Program-made: the position numbers and the translations under genes
From: Sulfuricurvum sp. IAE1
GTDB taxonomy: Bacteria; Campylobacterota; Campylobacteria; Campylobacterales; Sulfurimonadaceae
NCBI GenBank assembly: GCA_945867285.1
Contig: CAMBHX010000039.1
Coordinates: forward strand, 1-12,987
Length of the DNA: 12,987 nt
Direction: 5' to 3'
The notes under the pieces: generated by a model
What the model saw: the letters and a program-made list of their open reading frames with translations, nothing else
What the model was told of the DNA's origin: nothing
Databases searched by the model: none
Part shown: one piece after another, positions 1 to 6,315 of the stretch
How positions within the stretch are numbered: position 1 is the stretch's first letter
How the letters are laid out: each line of letters opens with the position of its first letter

Positions 1-156
1 ATCGATAAAATCACAGGCTTGCGCTAGCTTTCGATTGAGCGGTGCAACAAGGACAATGATACGGCTAGATGGATTGTGACGCTTTAGGACATACAGTGCT
101 GGCAGTGCCGTAATAAAATCACCCAATTTGTCATTACGTACTACCAATATATTCAT
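1..156 (-). CDS. Family-9 glycosyltransferase (heptosyltransferase-like), 5' end only
   Basis: The gene runs off the left edge; 52 N-terminal residues are visible, starting at the ATG whose complement is at 154-156. The start MNILVVRNDKLGDFITALPA is the N-terminal beta-alpha unit of glycosyltransferase family 9 (WaaC/WaaF/WaaQ type), with the L-G-D signature whose aspartate (D13) matches the conserved acidic residue of heptosyltransferases. Such enzymes transfer heptose from ADP-heptose to the LPS core at the inner face of the inner membrane. A strong AGGGGGA ribosome site precedes the ATG. It is divergent from the glycosidase/waaF pair, and its start codon overlaps an ATG on the other strand. 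Because waaF is clearly present at 1384, this could be WaaC, WaaQ or another GT9 member; the visible piece cannot decide. Confidence 0.85.
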   Translation of the reverse strand, partial: MNILVVRNDKLGDFITALPALYVLKRHNPSSRIIVLVAPLNRKLAQACDFID

Positions 157-198
157 GACTTCCCCCTGTTTTAATGTGGTTATTTTACCCAATAACGG

Positions 199-204
199 TA
201 TAAT
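199..204 (+). promoter_or_regulatory. Candidate -10 box for the glycosidase-waaF operon
   Basis: A perfect TATAAT lies 7 nt before the ATG at 212. No clear -35 box is present, which is normal for the housekeeping sigma factor of Campylobacterota. A start 6-8 nt downstream of this box would fall at or within a base or two of the ATG, so the mRNA may have almost no leader. This fits the absence of a purine-rich ribosome site before 212. Confidence 0.5.
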
Positions 205-211
205 CGCAACT

Positions 212-1387
212 ATGAAGCCACCATTTGCCTGGGATAGTTATTCCGATCAACCCTCCATTATCAAAGATAAAGCATTAAAACGACAAATGCGGCGCTCAAC
301 GCTACCCTCACTTATCAAAACATTTTGCATTGCTTTGTTCATCTTACCTCTGGCTTGGGTAATCTCTTTTTTTATTCCTCGCGTCAGAATAACGGGTAAA
401 CAATTTTTCGGTATGGGCGTCAATCTAGACAAAGAACCTAACACCACCCCCTATCTGTTAGACGAATTGGGTGTTACAAAAATATTGATCCGAATTCCAC
501 TGTGGGAGATAGAAAAACTACATGAATATATTACATTTATCAAAACCTTTAACAATAAACATATCACGGTAGCAATTTTACAAGACCGTGAACATATCAC
601 ATCTCCATCCTTAACCAAAGACCACCTCTCCCAAATTTTCCATGCACTTGATGGTATTTGCGATAACTACATCATCGGCTCCACCATCAACCGTGCCAAA
701 TGGGGATTTTTCAGCGTCAATGAATATCTGAACTTCTATGCCATTGCGTATGATCTTAAACGCAAGCACTTCCCACACCTCAAACTAATCGGCTCAAACG
801 TCATCGATTTCGAGTACCACTTTACCACTCACACCCTCTTCAATCTTACAAAAGTAAAATTTGATGCACTAGGGTCCCTCCTCTATGTCGATCGTCGTGG
901 TGCCCCCGAAAACACTCAAATGGGATTTAACCTCTTGGGGAAAATCAATCTTTTATATTCTCTCATCCGACTTAGCCCCAAGACCTCCAACTCCCTCATC
1001 ATCACTGAAACCAACTGGCCGCTAAAAGGAACTGCCCCCTACGCCCCCACCAGCGAGCATGAGTGTGTTAGCGAAGAAGATTATGCCATGTACATGGTGC
1101 GCTATTATCTCCTCGCCTTTGCCTCCCAAAAAGTATCCTGCGTCTATTGGCACCAGTTGATCGCTCCGGGGTACGGTCTTATCGACAATAGAGAAGGAAT
1201 CATCCAAAAGCGAAGTGCATTTGAAGCATACAAAATCATGGTATCTCATCTTGGCGATGCTACGTTTGTCCATTATTCTATCAAAGACAATGAATATCAA
1301 CTCGTCTGTTCAACTCCTCGTGGTAAACTGTATATCCACTGGACGCTTACAACCCACCCTATCTATACCTACAAAGAAGTGCTATGA
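212..1387 (+). CDS. Membrane-anchored glycoside hydrolase-like TIM-barrel protein of the LPS core locus
   Basis: The chosen start (ATG 212) gives 391 residues. An open frame continues upstream to 128, but that part overlaps the divergent glycosyltransferase gene and looks non-coding. A basic N-terminus (about residues 17-30) is followed by one hydrophobic segment at about 34-55, so the protein is probably anchored in the inner membrane with the rest outside the cytoplasm. From about residue 64 the pattern resembles a clan GH-A (beta/alpha)8 glycosidase: a beta-4-like strand ending IIGSTINRAKW (154-164), and a beta-7-like strand ending IITETNWP with a candidate nucleophile E266. At the place where GH-A enzymes carry the Asn-Glu acid/base pair, this protein has Ser157-Thr158. 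It overlaps waaF by 4 nt (ATGA), which ties it to LPS core assembly. The substrate is unknown, and it may bind rather than cut glycan. Confidence 0.6.
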   Translation: MKPPFAWDSYSDQPSIIKDKALKRQMRRSTLPSLIKTFCIALFILPLAWVISFFIPRVRITGKQFFGMGVNLDKEPNTTPYLLDELGVTKILIRIPLWEIEKLHEYITFIKTFNNKHITVAILQDREHITSPSLTKDHLSQIFHALDGICDNYIIGSTINRAKWGFFSVNEYLNFYAIAYDLKRKHFPHLKLIGSNVIDFEYHFTTHTLFNLTKVKFDALGSLLYVDRRGAPENTQMGFNLLGKINLLYSLIRLSPKTSNSLIITETNWPLKGTAPYAPTSEHECVSEEDYAMYMVRYYLLAFASQKVSCVYWHQLIAPGYGLIDNREGIIQKRSAFEAYKIMVSHLGDATFVHYSIKDNEYQLVCSTPRGKLYIHWTLTTHPIYTYKEVL

Positions 1388-2349
1388 CTATTCTCATCAT
1401 TCTCCCCAACTGGCTTGGCGATGCCGTTATGGCAACCCCTGCGATCGAAGCACTATGCGTCACTTATCCTGATGCCAAACTCACCCTAGTGGGCTCATAT
1501 GTGAGCGTAGAAGCACTCAAACATCACCCAAAATGTATCCGTAGCTATGTCGATGAGACCAAAAATGGGGGAAATCGCTTTGTCAATACCTACCAATTTG
1601 CCAAAAAGATAGGCAAGCACGACATCGCAATCACATTTCGCAATCAGCTCCACTCCTCTCTTTTACTTTTTTGGAGCGGTACCCCTATCACAGCAGGTCG
1701 CAAAAGCTGGCATTCATCTCTATTACTGACACATGCACTCAAACCAAAAAACCCTAGCCATCTCGTAGAACAATACACACTCATTTCCCAAAGCCTCAGC
1801 CCATTACCACTGACGATTGGAACTCTAGAGTTACATATCCCAAAACATTCCTATGAGCGTCCAACATTGGGGATCAATCCTGGAGCCACCTATGGAAGTG
1901 CCAAACGGTGGTATCCCGATAAATTTGCTACCGTTGCACGAACCTTGAGCGTCAGCTATGATATTGTCATTTTTGGTGGCCCCAATGAAGTGGAAATGGC
2001 AAACGATATTGAAGCAGCATTGTCAGGGACGGCAGTTAAAAACCTAGCAGGAAAAACATCTATAGAGCAATTGTGTGCCATGATCGGAGGGTTAGATCTT
2101 TTTATCACCAATGATAGTGGTCCGATGCATGTGGCGGCTGCCTATCAAGTGCCAACGGTAGCTATTTTTGGACCCACTCGCTATCTAGAGACGTCGCAAT
2201 GGAAAAATGAAAAAAGTGTCATTGTCCGGCATGATATGAAGTGTGCGCCGTGTATGAAGCGTGAATGTCCACTGGGACATCACGAGTGTATGACGACTAT
2301 TACCGCCCTTGAAGTAATTGAAGCGACTAAGAATATTATTACCAAATAA
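1384..2349 (+). CDS. waaF: ADP-heptose:LPS heptosyltransferase II
   Basis: This GT9 enzyme of 321 residues adds the second L-glycero-D-manno-heptose to the LPS inner core, at the cytoplasmic face of the inner membrane. Visible landmarks are the N-terminal ILPNWLGDAVMATPA with D13, the nucleotide-sugar site NPGATYGSAKRWYP (165-178), the TNDSGPMHVAAA motif (242-253) that contacts ADP-heptose in this family, and the C-terminal cysteine cluster (C287, C290, C295, C302) typical of WaaF. It is slightly shorter than the E. coli enzyme (about 350). Its ATG overlaps the stop of the preceding glycosidase-like gene, so the two are translationally coupled. It converges on the yfaZ-hldE-hldD operon, which makes its donor substrate. 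WaaF rather than WaaC is preferred because of the C-terminal cysteines and the NWLGD start. Confidence 0.93.
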   Translation: MTILIILPNWLGDAVMATPAIEALCVTYPDAKLTLVGSYVSVEALKHHPKCIRSYVDETKNGGNRFVNTYQFAKKIGKHDIAITFRNQLHSSLLLFWSGTPITAGRKSWHSSLLLTHALKPKNPSHLVEQYTLISQSLSPLPLTIGTLELHIPKHSYERPTLGINPGATYGSAKRWYPDKFATVARTLSVSYDIVIFGGPNEVEMANDIEAALSGTAVKNLAGKTSIEQLCAMIGGLDLFITNDSGPMHVAAAYQVPTVAIFGPTRYLETSQWKNEKSVIVRHDMKCAPCMKRECPLGHHECMTTITALEVIEATKNIITK

Positions 2350-2350
2350 A

Positions 2351-2385
2351 ATTCTCGAAAAACACGTTTTTCGAAGCGTAACATT
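2351..2385 (-). repeat. Shortened copy (D) of the three-hairpin intergenic element; possible terminator of yfaZ
   Basis: An inverted repeat with arms TCGAAAAAC (2355-2363) and GTTTTTCGA (2366-2374) is followed on the plus strand by AGC and then GTAACAT (2378-2384). The hairpin and its TTCTCG flank nearly match hairpin 1 of copy A at 5444-5464, and GTAACAT matches the far end of copy A, so the middle of the element (linker, hairpin 2, hairpin 3) is missing here. On the minus strand the stem is followed by GAGAATTTTATTT, a weak T-rich run, so it may end yfaZ transcription from 8 nt after its stop. On the plus strand no T-run follows, so termination of waaF here is less convincing. Confidence 0.6.
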
Positions 2386-2392
2386 AATTGGT

Positions 2393-2980
2393 CTAAAATA
2401 AAAATTTAAACCCTGCATAAACTGTTTCGTTGTACACGATATCTCGTGTTTTGATATCTGTGTCAACATCACGATACCCTAAAGTAATTCGTCCATTTCT
2501 AATGACTTCAATATCGAGATTAGCCCGTTGCTCCAAATAGCGATCTGCATCTGAAAAACATAATGGATCAGGAGCGTAATAAAAAGCACCACCTACATAC
2601 ACTGGAATGGGGGAAACAATTGGTAATCTCCACTCTAACTCAACACCCAATGGTACTGCTATATAATCATCTTTTTCAATCTCAGTCCACGCAAGCTTAA
2701 CTCCCAGACCAATACGTAAACCTAATATATTGTCGACAGGAGGCATAATCAAAAATGATCCTTCCAATAATGGATCAGGATTGCCAATAACATCACTGTT
2801 TTTGCTATCGCCATTCAATACTCTGAGATCCAAATAGGTATCGCCCTCAATATTATTGGTTCTAGACAAATCAAATCTCACACCCGCTTCAACATCTTCA
2901 TCACTGAGGTTAATCTCAAACTGATGAGATGCAAATACGCTACTAGCTATCATCGAACTCAAAACTATCTTTTTTAACAT
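2393..2980 (-). CDS. YfaZ-family outer membrane beta-barrel protein
   Basis: This 195-residue protein starts with a classic signal peptide (MLKKIVLSSMIASSVFAS, cleavage after about residue 18). The mature part alternates polar and hydrophobic residues like amphipathic beta-strands, for example LGLRIGLGVKLAW and IPVYVGGAFYY, and ends YAGFKFLF with the C-terminal phenylalanine used as an outer membrane insertion signal. Length and pattern fit the YfaZ family, whose function is unknown. An AGGAGA ribosome site lies inside the end of hldE, and its ATG overlaps the hldE stop by 7 nt, so it is the third gene of hldD-hldE-yfaZ. That placement hints at a cell-envelope role alongside LPS, but nothing shows it acts on LPS. 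The family call rests on overall resemblance and is less certain than the barrel call. Confidence 0.75.
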   Translation of the reverse strand: MLKKIVLSSMIASSVFASHQFEINLSDEDVEAGVRFDLSRTNNIEGDTYLDLRVLNGDSKNSDVIGNPDPLLEGSFLIMPPVDNILGLRIGLGVKLAWTEIEKDDYIAVPLGVELEWRLPIVSPIPVYVGGAFYYAPDPLCFSDADRYLEQRANLDIEVIRNGRITLGYRDVDTDIKTRDIVYNETVYAGFKFLF

Positions 2981-4413
2981 AACGTCTCCTTTGAATTATT
3001 AATTTTCTCAATAGTCGCTGTGGTGCTTTTACCGTCCACAAACTGTACCAATCGCAATTCCCCAGCAAATTCGGTTCCTACAACCGATTTTCCCTCATAA
3101 TCGCCACCCTTAACGAGAATATCGGGAGCTATACTTTTGATAAGCTCATAGGGAGTCTCATCACCAAAAAGGACAATATAATCAACCGCCTCAAGAGCTC
3201 CTAAAATATAGGCTCTATCGTCCTCGTTATTGACGGGTCGAGTAGGCCCTTTGAGCAAGCGTACCGATTCATCAGTATTAAGTCCTACGATAAGAACATC
3301 ACCATAGCTTTTTGCCTCTTGGAGATATTTCACGTGACCCACATGGAGAATATCAAAACAACCATTCGTGAAAACTATCCGCTTCTTTTTAGCTTTGAGT
3401 CGCGTGACAATATCCACGATTTGAGCTGTTGATTTGAGGTGATTGCGAGAATCGCTTTGATGCAATGTTGCTTCATATTCGGCAATCTCATCCAGCGTCA
3501 CCGTAGCGGAACCAATTTTTCCTACCACAACCGCTGCGGCTTTATTGGCAAATCGTGATGCATCATCGATACTCATCCCAACCGATAGTGCATACGATAG
3601 TGATGCAATGACGGTATCACCCGCACCGGTGACATCAAACACTTCACGTGCAACCGTGGGAAAACGGCGTACCGTTCCATCATCAACAGCGATACCATCT
3701 TCAGAGAGGGTGATCATTGAACATCCCAAGTCACACGACCGTTTTAAATGTTCAAGAGCATTTTTCAACGATTCCTCACTGTTTATCAGCATCCCAGTCG
3801 CCTCTTGTGCCTCTTTTTTATTGGGGGTGAGCAAATAAGCACCATGATATTTGGTATAGTCTTTTCCCTTGGGGTCAACGAGAACTTTTTTACCCATTTC
3901 TCGGGCCAGAGTAATAATACCTTGCGCAACTTCATGTGTCACAACGCCCTTACCATAATCCGACAACACCACCGCATCACAACTTCCCATCGTAACTTTA
4001 GCATACTGCACTATTTTTTGAGCGCTCAATGAACTTATTGCCTCTTTAGATTCACGGTCATAACGGATAATTTGCTGATTAGAAGCGATAATACGGCTTT
4101 TTTTAGAAGTTTTACGATTCTCTTGCGACACAATACCATCAGTACACACACCCAAAGCACTCAACATCCCCAGAAGTTCGCCCGCTATCTCGTCATCACC
4201 TACTACGCCAGCAACACATACATCCGCCCCTAGAGCTGCTAGATTACTAATAACATTGCCCGCACCACCTAACACTGTTGTTTCACGAGCTATATCTACC
4301 ACCTGCACGGGTGCTTCAGGACTAATTCGTTCACATCCTCCCCACAAATAATGATCAATCATCAAATCACCAATGACTAAAATTCGAGGAGTTTTCCCAA
4401 CACTGTTTATCAT
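2974..4413 (-). CDS. hldE: Bifunctional heptose 7-phosphate kinase / heptose 1-phosphate adenylyltransferase
   Basis: At 479 residues this is the full-length two-domain HldE (RfaE). The N-terminal PfkB/ribokinase-type domain (about 1-330) phosphorylates D-glycero-beta-D-manno-heptose 7-phosphate at C1; it shows the substrate loop LGGAGNVISNLAALGADV and the C-terminal DVTGAGDT motif with the catalytic aspartate. The C-terminal nucleotidyltransferase domain (about 345-479) begins RIVFTNGCFDILHVGHVKYL with the HxGH signature at 357-360 and makes ADP-heptose after GmhB has removed the 7-phosphate. Both active sites look intact. The ATG overlaps the hldD stop by 4 nt (ATGA) with GAGGAA as ribosome site, and the 3' end overlaps yfaZ, so expression is coupled through the operon. 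Some relatives split the two activities into separate genes; here they are fused. Confidence 0.96.
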   Translation of the reverse strand: MINSVGKTPRILVIGDLMIDHYLWGGCERISPEAPVQVVDIARETTVLGGAGNVISNLAALGADVCVAGVVGDDEIAGELLGMLSALGVCTDGIVSQENRKTSKKSRIIASNQQIIRYDRESKEAISSLSAQKIVQYAKVTMGSCDAVVLSDYGKGVVTHEVAQGIITLAREMGKKVLVDPKGKDYTKYHGAYLLTPNKKEAQEATGMLINSEESLKNALEHLKRSCDLGCSMITLSEDGIAVDDGTVRRFPTVAREVFDVTGAGDTVIASLSYALSVGMSIDDASRFANKAAAVVVGKIGSATVTLDEIAEYEATLHQSDSRNHLKSTAQIVDIVTRLKAKKKRIVFTNGCFDILHVGHVKYLQEAKSYGDVLIVGLNTDESVRLLKGPTRPVNNEDDRAYILGALEAVDYIVLFGDETPYELIKSIAPDILVKGGDYEGKSVVGTEFAGELRLVQFVDGKSTTATIEKINNSKETLC

Positions 4414-5420
4414 GACAATTCCTCTTGAAAAAGGCGTTTTATTTCAGGAACATACGCCGCAATCCCCTGCTCAAACTCAAATTGTGGTGCATATCCCAAA
4501 ATCTCTTGCGTAGTAGCAATATCTGCTTCAGTGTGAAACTGATACCGTCCGATATAAGGGTTGGTCATATACTCACACGTATACGAAGTCCCTAGTTCTC
4601 GTTGCAAAATATCCACCATCGATTGAAACGAGCGAGCTTTGCCCGTACCCACATTAAACACTCCCGATTCTTTGGGAGCTGCTGCTAAAATGTTGGCTTG
4701 AATAATGTCCTCAATGTAAATAAAATCACGCAAAATCTTATCAGAATCTTCAAAGAGTTTGGGATTTTTCCCACTCAACAGTTGATGCCCAAACTGTACC
4801 ACCATCGAGGATGTTTTGGCTTTGAAAAATTCTCTATTTCCATAAACATTGAAGTATCTCAATCCAACAATACTGATATTAGGATAGTTGCGGGCATATC
4901 GCTGTGCCGTATGATCCATCATAAGCTTAGAAAAACCATACACATTCTGAGGCGCTTCACGCCCTACACGTTGTGGGGAGGGAGCATCACCATACGTTGC
5001 ACCCGAAGACGCATAAATCATGTTGGCATTGTGCGCAACAGCCATATCGAGCAAATCCACAAACGCATTGACATTAGTTTGGATCATCAAATCCTGTTCT
5101 AATGCGGTTGTATCCGAAATCGCCGCTTCGTGATAAATATAGTCAAATTTGTACTGATTGGATAATTGCGCCAAAAGAACTTTATCGTTGATGTCACCGC
5201 TGATAACATCTCCCGTAAATCCTAATAAATTTTTAAAATGGCCAAAACTTTTGAGATTGCCGTTTGAAAGAGTCAGGTTAGAACGAAACAAATCCAACAC
5301 AACTACCTGTGCGTGAGGATAATTATCCTGAAAATAAAAAGCCAGATTGGAGCCGATAAATCCAGCTCCCCCTGTAATCAAAATGGTTTTATGGTTAAAA
5401 TCGACATTGCTGTAGCGCAT
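4410..5420 (-). CDS. hldD: ADP-L-glycero-D-manno-heptose 6-epimerase
   Basis: This extended short-chain dehydrogenase/reductase of 336 residues carries out the last step of ADP-heptose synthesis, turning ADP-D-glycero- into ADP-L-glycero-D-manno-heptose with a tightly bound NADP cofactor. The N-terminal Rossmann motif TGGAGFIGSN, the central YASSGATYG (serine/threonine of the active site) and the YGFSK tyrosine-lysine pair are all present, as is the LRYFNVYG stretch typical of the sugar epimerase branch. Length fits HldD (310-340 residues). The ATG at 5420 has AGGAGA at good spacing. It is the first gene of hldD-hldE-yfaZ; repeat element A begins about 20 nt upstream and could be part of its 5' leader. 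Confidence 0.94.
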   Translation of the reverse strand: MRYSNVDFNHKTILITGGAGFIGSNLAFYFQDNYPHAQVVVLDLFRSNLTLSNGNLKSFGHFKNLLGFTGDVISGDINDKVLLAQLSNQYKFDYIYHEAAISDTTALEQDLMIQTNVNAFVDLLDMAVAHNANMIYASSGATYGDAPSPQRVGREAPQNVYGFSKLMMDHTAQRYARNYPNISIVGLRYFNVYGNREFFKAKTSSMVVQFGHQLLSGKNPKLFEDSDKILRDFIYIEDIIQANILAAAPKESGVFNVGTGKARSFQSMVDILQRELGTSYTCEYMTNPYIGRYQFHTEADIATTQEILGYAPQFEFEQGIAAYVPEIKRLFQEELS

Positions 5421-5440
5421 GCAATCTCCTATTTATATAA

Positions 5441-5541
5441 TTTCTCGAAAAAACTCGTTTTTCGTAGCTTTAGGGGGTTGTAGGGACATTTGTCCCTGCC
5501 ACAAAAACGGACAAGTTCGTTTTTGTGTGTAACATCGGTAA
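5441..5541 (-). repeat. Three-hairpin intergenic element, copy A (complete)
   Basis: On the plus strand, in order: hairpin 1 (5446-5464, CGAAAAA with TTTTTCG); linker TAGCTTTAGGGGG (5465-5477); hairpin 2 (5482-5497, AGGGACA with TGTCCCT); GCC; hairpin 3 (5500-5527, outer arms CACAAAAACG and CGTTTTTGTG with further pairing inside); then GTGTAACATC ending near 5536. The same order of parts occurs at 6221-6315 and, reversed, at 11713-11811. Strand is given as minus because that reading, starting GATGTTAC, runs toward hldD and matches the sense of the gene beside each other copy. If hldD transcription begins near 5547, this copy would form most of its leader. Confidence 0.85.
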
Positions 5542-5553
5542 CTAAAGTCTCTT

Positions 5554-5559
5554 ATTGTA
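5554..5559 (-). promoter_or_regulatory. Candidate -10 box for hldD-hldE-yfaZ
   Basis: The minus strand reads TACAAT here, about 135 nt before the hldD start. It is the best -10-like hexamer I see between element A and the divergent cytochrome c gene. A start near 5547 would place the whole of element A in the 5' leader. No convincing -35 box goes with it, so this is a weak call. The rest of the 227-base divergent gap (5421-5647) is filled by element A and the cytochrome c promoter. Confidence 0.3.
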
Positions 5560-5613
5560 ACAAAGCTTGGGTTAAAAAAGGCAAGGCTTAGAGTTTTTTA
5601 AGATGCAGTGATT

Positions 5614-5619
5614 TATAAT
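5614..5619 (+). promoter_or_regulatory. Candidate -10 box for cytochrome c
   Basis: A perfect TATAAT lies 28 nt before the cytochrome c ATG, giving a leader of about 20 nt that includes the GGAG ribosome site at 5638-5641. The AT-rich run upstream (TTTTTTAAG, about 5593-5602) is consistent with campylobacterotal promoters, which lack a fixed -35 box. Confidence 0.55.
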
Positions 5620-5647
5620 GCCTTGAAATTTAAACACGGAGAAACAC

Positions 5648-5941
5648 ATGAAAAAAATTGCTCTTGCAATGTTGTTCGCTGGTATGTCATTGATGGCTGC
5701 TGATGGTAAAGCTTTGGCTGGTAAATGTGCAGCTTGTCACGGTGCTAACTTTGAAAAAGCAGCTCTTGGCAAATCAGCAGTAGTAAAAGGTCAATCAGCA
5801 GCTGCTATTGAAGCTTCACTTAAAGGTTACAAAGCTGGTACTTTGAACAAAAACGGTATGGGTGCATTAATGAAAGGTCAAGTTGCAACTATGTCAGATG
5901 CTGATATCAAAGCTCTTGCTTCATACATCGCAGGAAAATAA
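5648..5941 (+). CDS. Periplasmic monohaem cytochrome c (c553-like, class I)
   Basis: This 97-residue precursor has a signal peptide (MKKIALAMLFAGMSLMA, cleavage after about residue 17-18) and one haem c site, C27-A-A-C30-H31. A sixth haem ligand would come from one of the methionines M71, M75 or M82 in the GMGALMKGQVATMSD stretch. The C-terminal helix DADIKALASYIAG is typical of small class I cytochromes c. It probably carries electrons in the periplasm to the cbb3 oxidase, which fits the neighbouring ccoI/ccoS genes. It has its own promoter and terminator and is not in an operon. Codon choice is strongly biased toward GCT/GCA and AAA/GGT, as in highly expressed genes. The exact redox partner cannot be read from sequence. 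Confidence 0.92.
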   Translation: MKKIALAMLFAGMSLMAADGKALAGKCAACHGANFEKAALGKSAVVKGQSAAAIEASLKGYKAGTLNKNGMGALMKGQVATMSDADIKALASYIAGK

Positions 5942-5950
5942 TCCTACTTT

Positions 5951-5980
5951 AACTCCATCGCCTAGGCGATGAGTTTTCTT
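5951..5980 (+). terminator. Intrinsic terminator of cytochrome c
   Basis: The stem CATCGCC (5956-5962) / GGCGATG (5965-5971) can be lengthened by AACT/AGTT with one bulged base, and runs into TTTTCTTTT. It begins 14 nt after the cytochrome c stop. On the minus strand the stem is followed by GAGTTAAAG, a poor T-run, so it would end ccoS transcription only weakly. Confidence 0.85.
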
Positions 5981-6199
5981 TTACTCAGGTCGATATTCTT
6001 TCTTTTTTAACTCTTCACGTTTTTTTTGTTGTTGTGCCGCATCATTGAGTTCTTGCTCATCGTCAAAATGCACTTGTGACATCATCTTTTTTTCATCATC
6101 AAACTGACCACTTTTGATCGCCCACAAAAAACCTGCCAACGCCACACCCGCCAAAAAAAGCGAACCGCTTAACATCATTGTCACTACCCATGGATCCAT
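5981..6199 (-). CDS. ccoS: cbb3-type cytochrome oxidase assembly protein CcoS
   Basis: This small protein of 72 residues begins MDPWVVTMMLSGSLFLAGVA; one transmembrane helix covers about residues 5-27 and is followed by WAIKSGQFDD, the conserved CcoS motif, then a charged tail rich in Glu, Lys and Gln. CcoS is needed for insertion of haem and copper cofactors into cbb3 oxidase. The ATG at 6199 is chosen because AGGAT precedes it at good spacing; the open frame extends to 6259, but that part is repeat element B and not CcoS-like. It follows ccoI in the same direction, the usual order, though the gap holds element B. The cbb3 structural genes are not in the window. Confidence 0.88.
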   Translation of the reverse strand: MDPWVVTMMLSGSLFLAGVALAGFLWAIKSGQFDDEKKMMSQVHFDDEQELNDAAQQQKKREELKKKEYRPE

Positions 6200-6220
6200 A
6201 ATATTATCCTTTATTTTTGA

Positions 6221-6315
6221 ATCTCCGATATTTATATCGGTAGCTTTAGGGGATTGCAAAGGACATTTGTCCTTGCCACTAAAATGGGCTTAGCTCATTT
6301 TAGTGTTACTATCAG
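6221..6315 (-). repeat. Three-hairpin intergenic element, copy B (complete, overlaps the ccoI 3' end)
   Basis: On the plus strand: hairpin 1 (6225-6240, CCGATAT with ATATCGG); linker TAGCTTTAGGGG (6241-6252), 12 of 12 identical to copy A; hairpin 2 (6259-6274, AAGGACA with TGTCCTT); GCC; hairpin 3 (6277-6305, CACTAAAATG with CATTTTAGTG plus three inner pairs and loop TTA); then GTTACTATC. The ccoI stop codon is the TTA loop of hairpin 3. In the minus-strand mRNA the element fills the space between ccoI and ccoS, so it would be cotranscribed. Hairpin 1 shares almost no sequence with that of copy A but pairs equally well. Confidence 0.85.

Noticed and set aside
128..211. Upstream extension of the glycosidase-like gene
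   Set aside because: It overlaps the divergent glycosyltransferase start and its ribosome site and does not look like a signal or membrane segment.
4698..5102. 134-residue open frame opposite hldD
   Set aside because: It is antisense to a conserved enzyme gene, and the translation has no domain pattern and no ribosome site; it is a shadow of hldD codon usage.
5441..5541. Element A as a tandem terminator
   Set aside because: It lies between divergent genes, upstream of both, and none of its hairpins is followed by a proper T-run in the direction of transcription, so termination is not its obvious role.
6200..6259. Upstream extension of CcoS
   Set aside because: It is coded by repeat element B and the space before the AGGAT ribosome site; CcoS homologues begin at the M-D-P-W region with the transmembrane helix.
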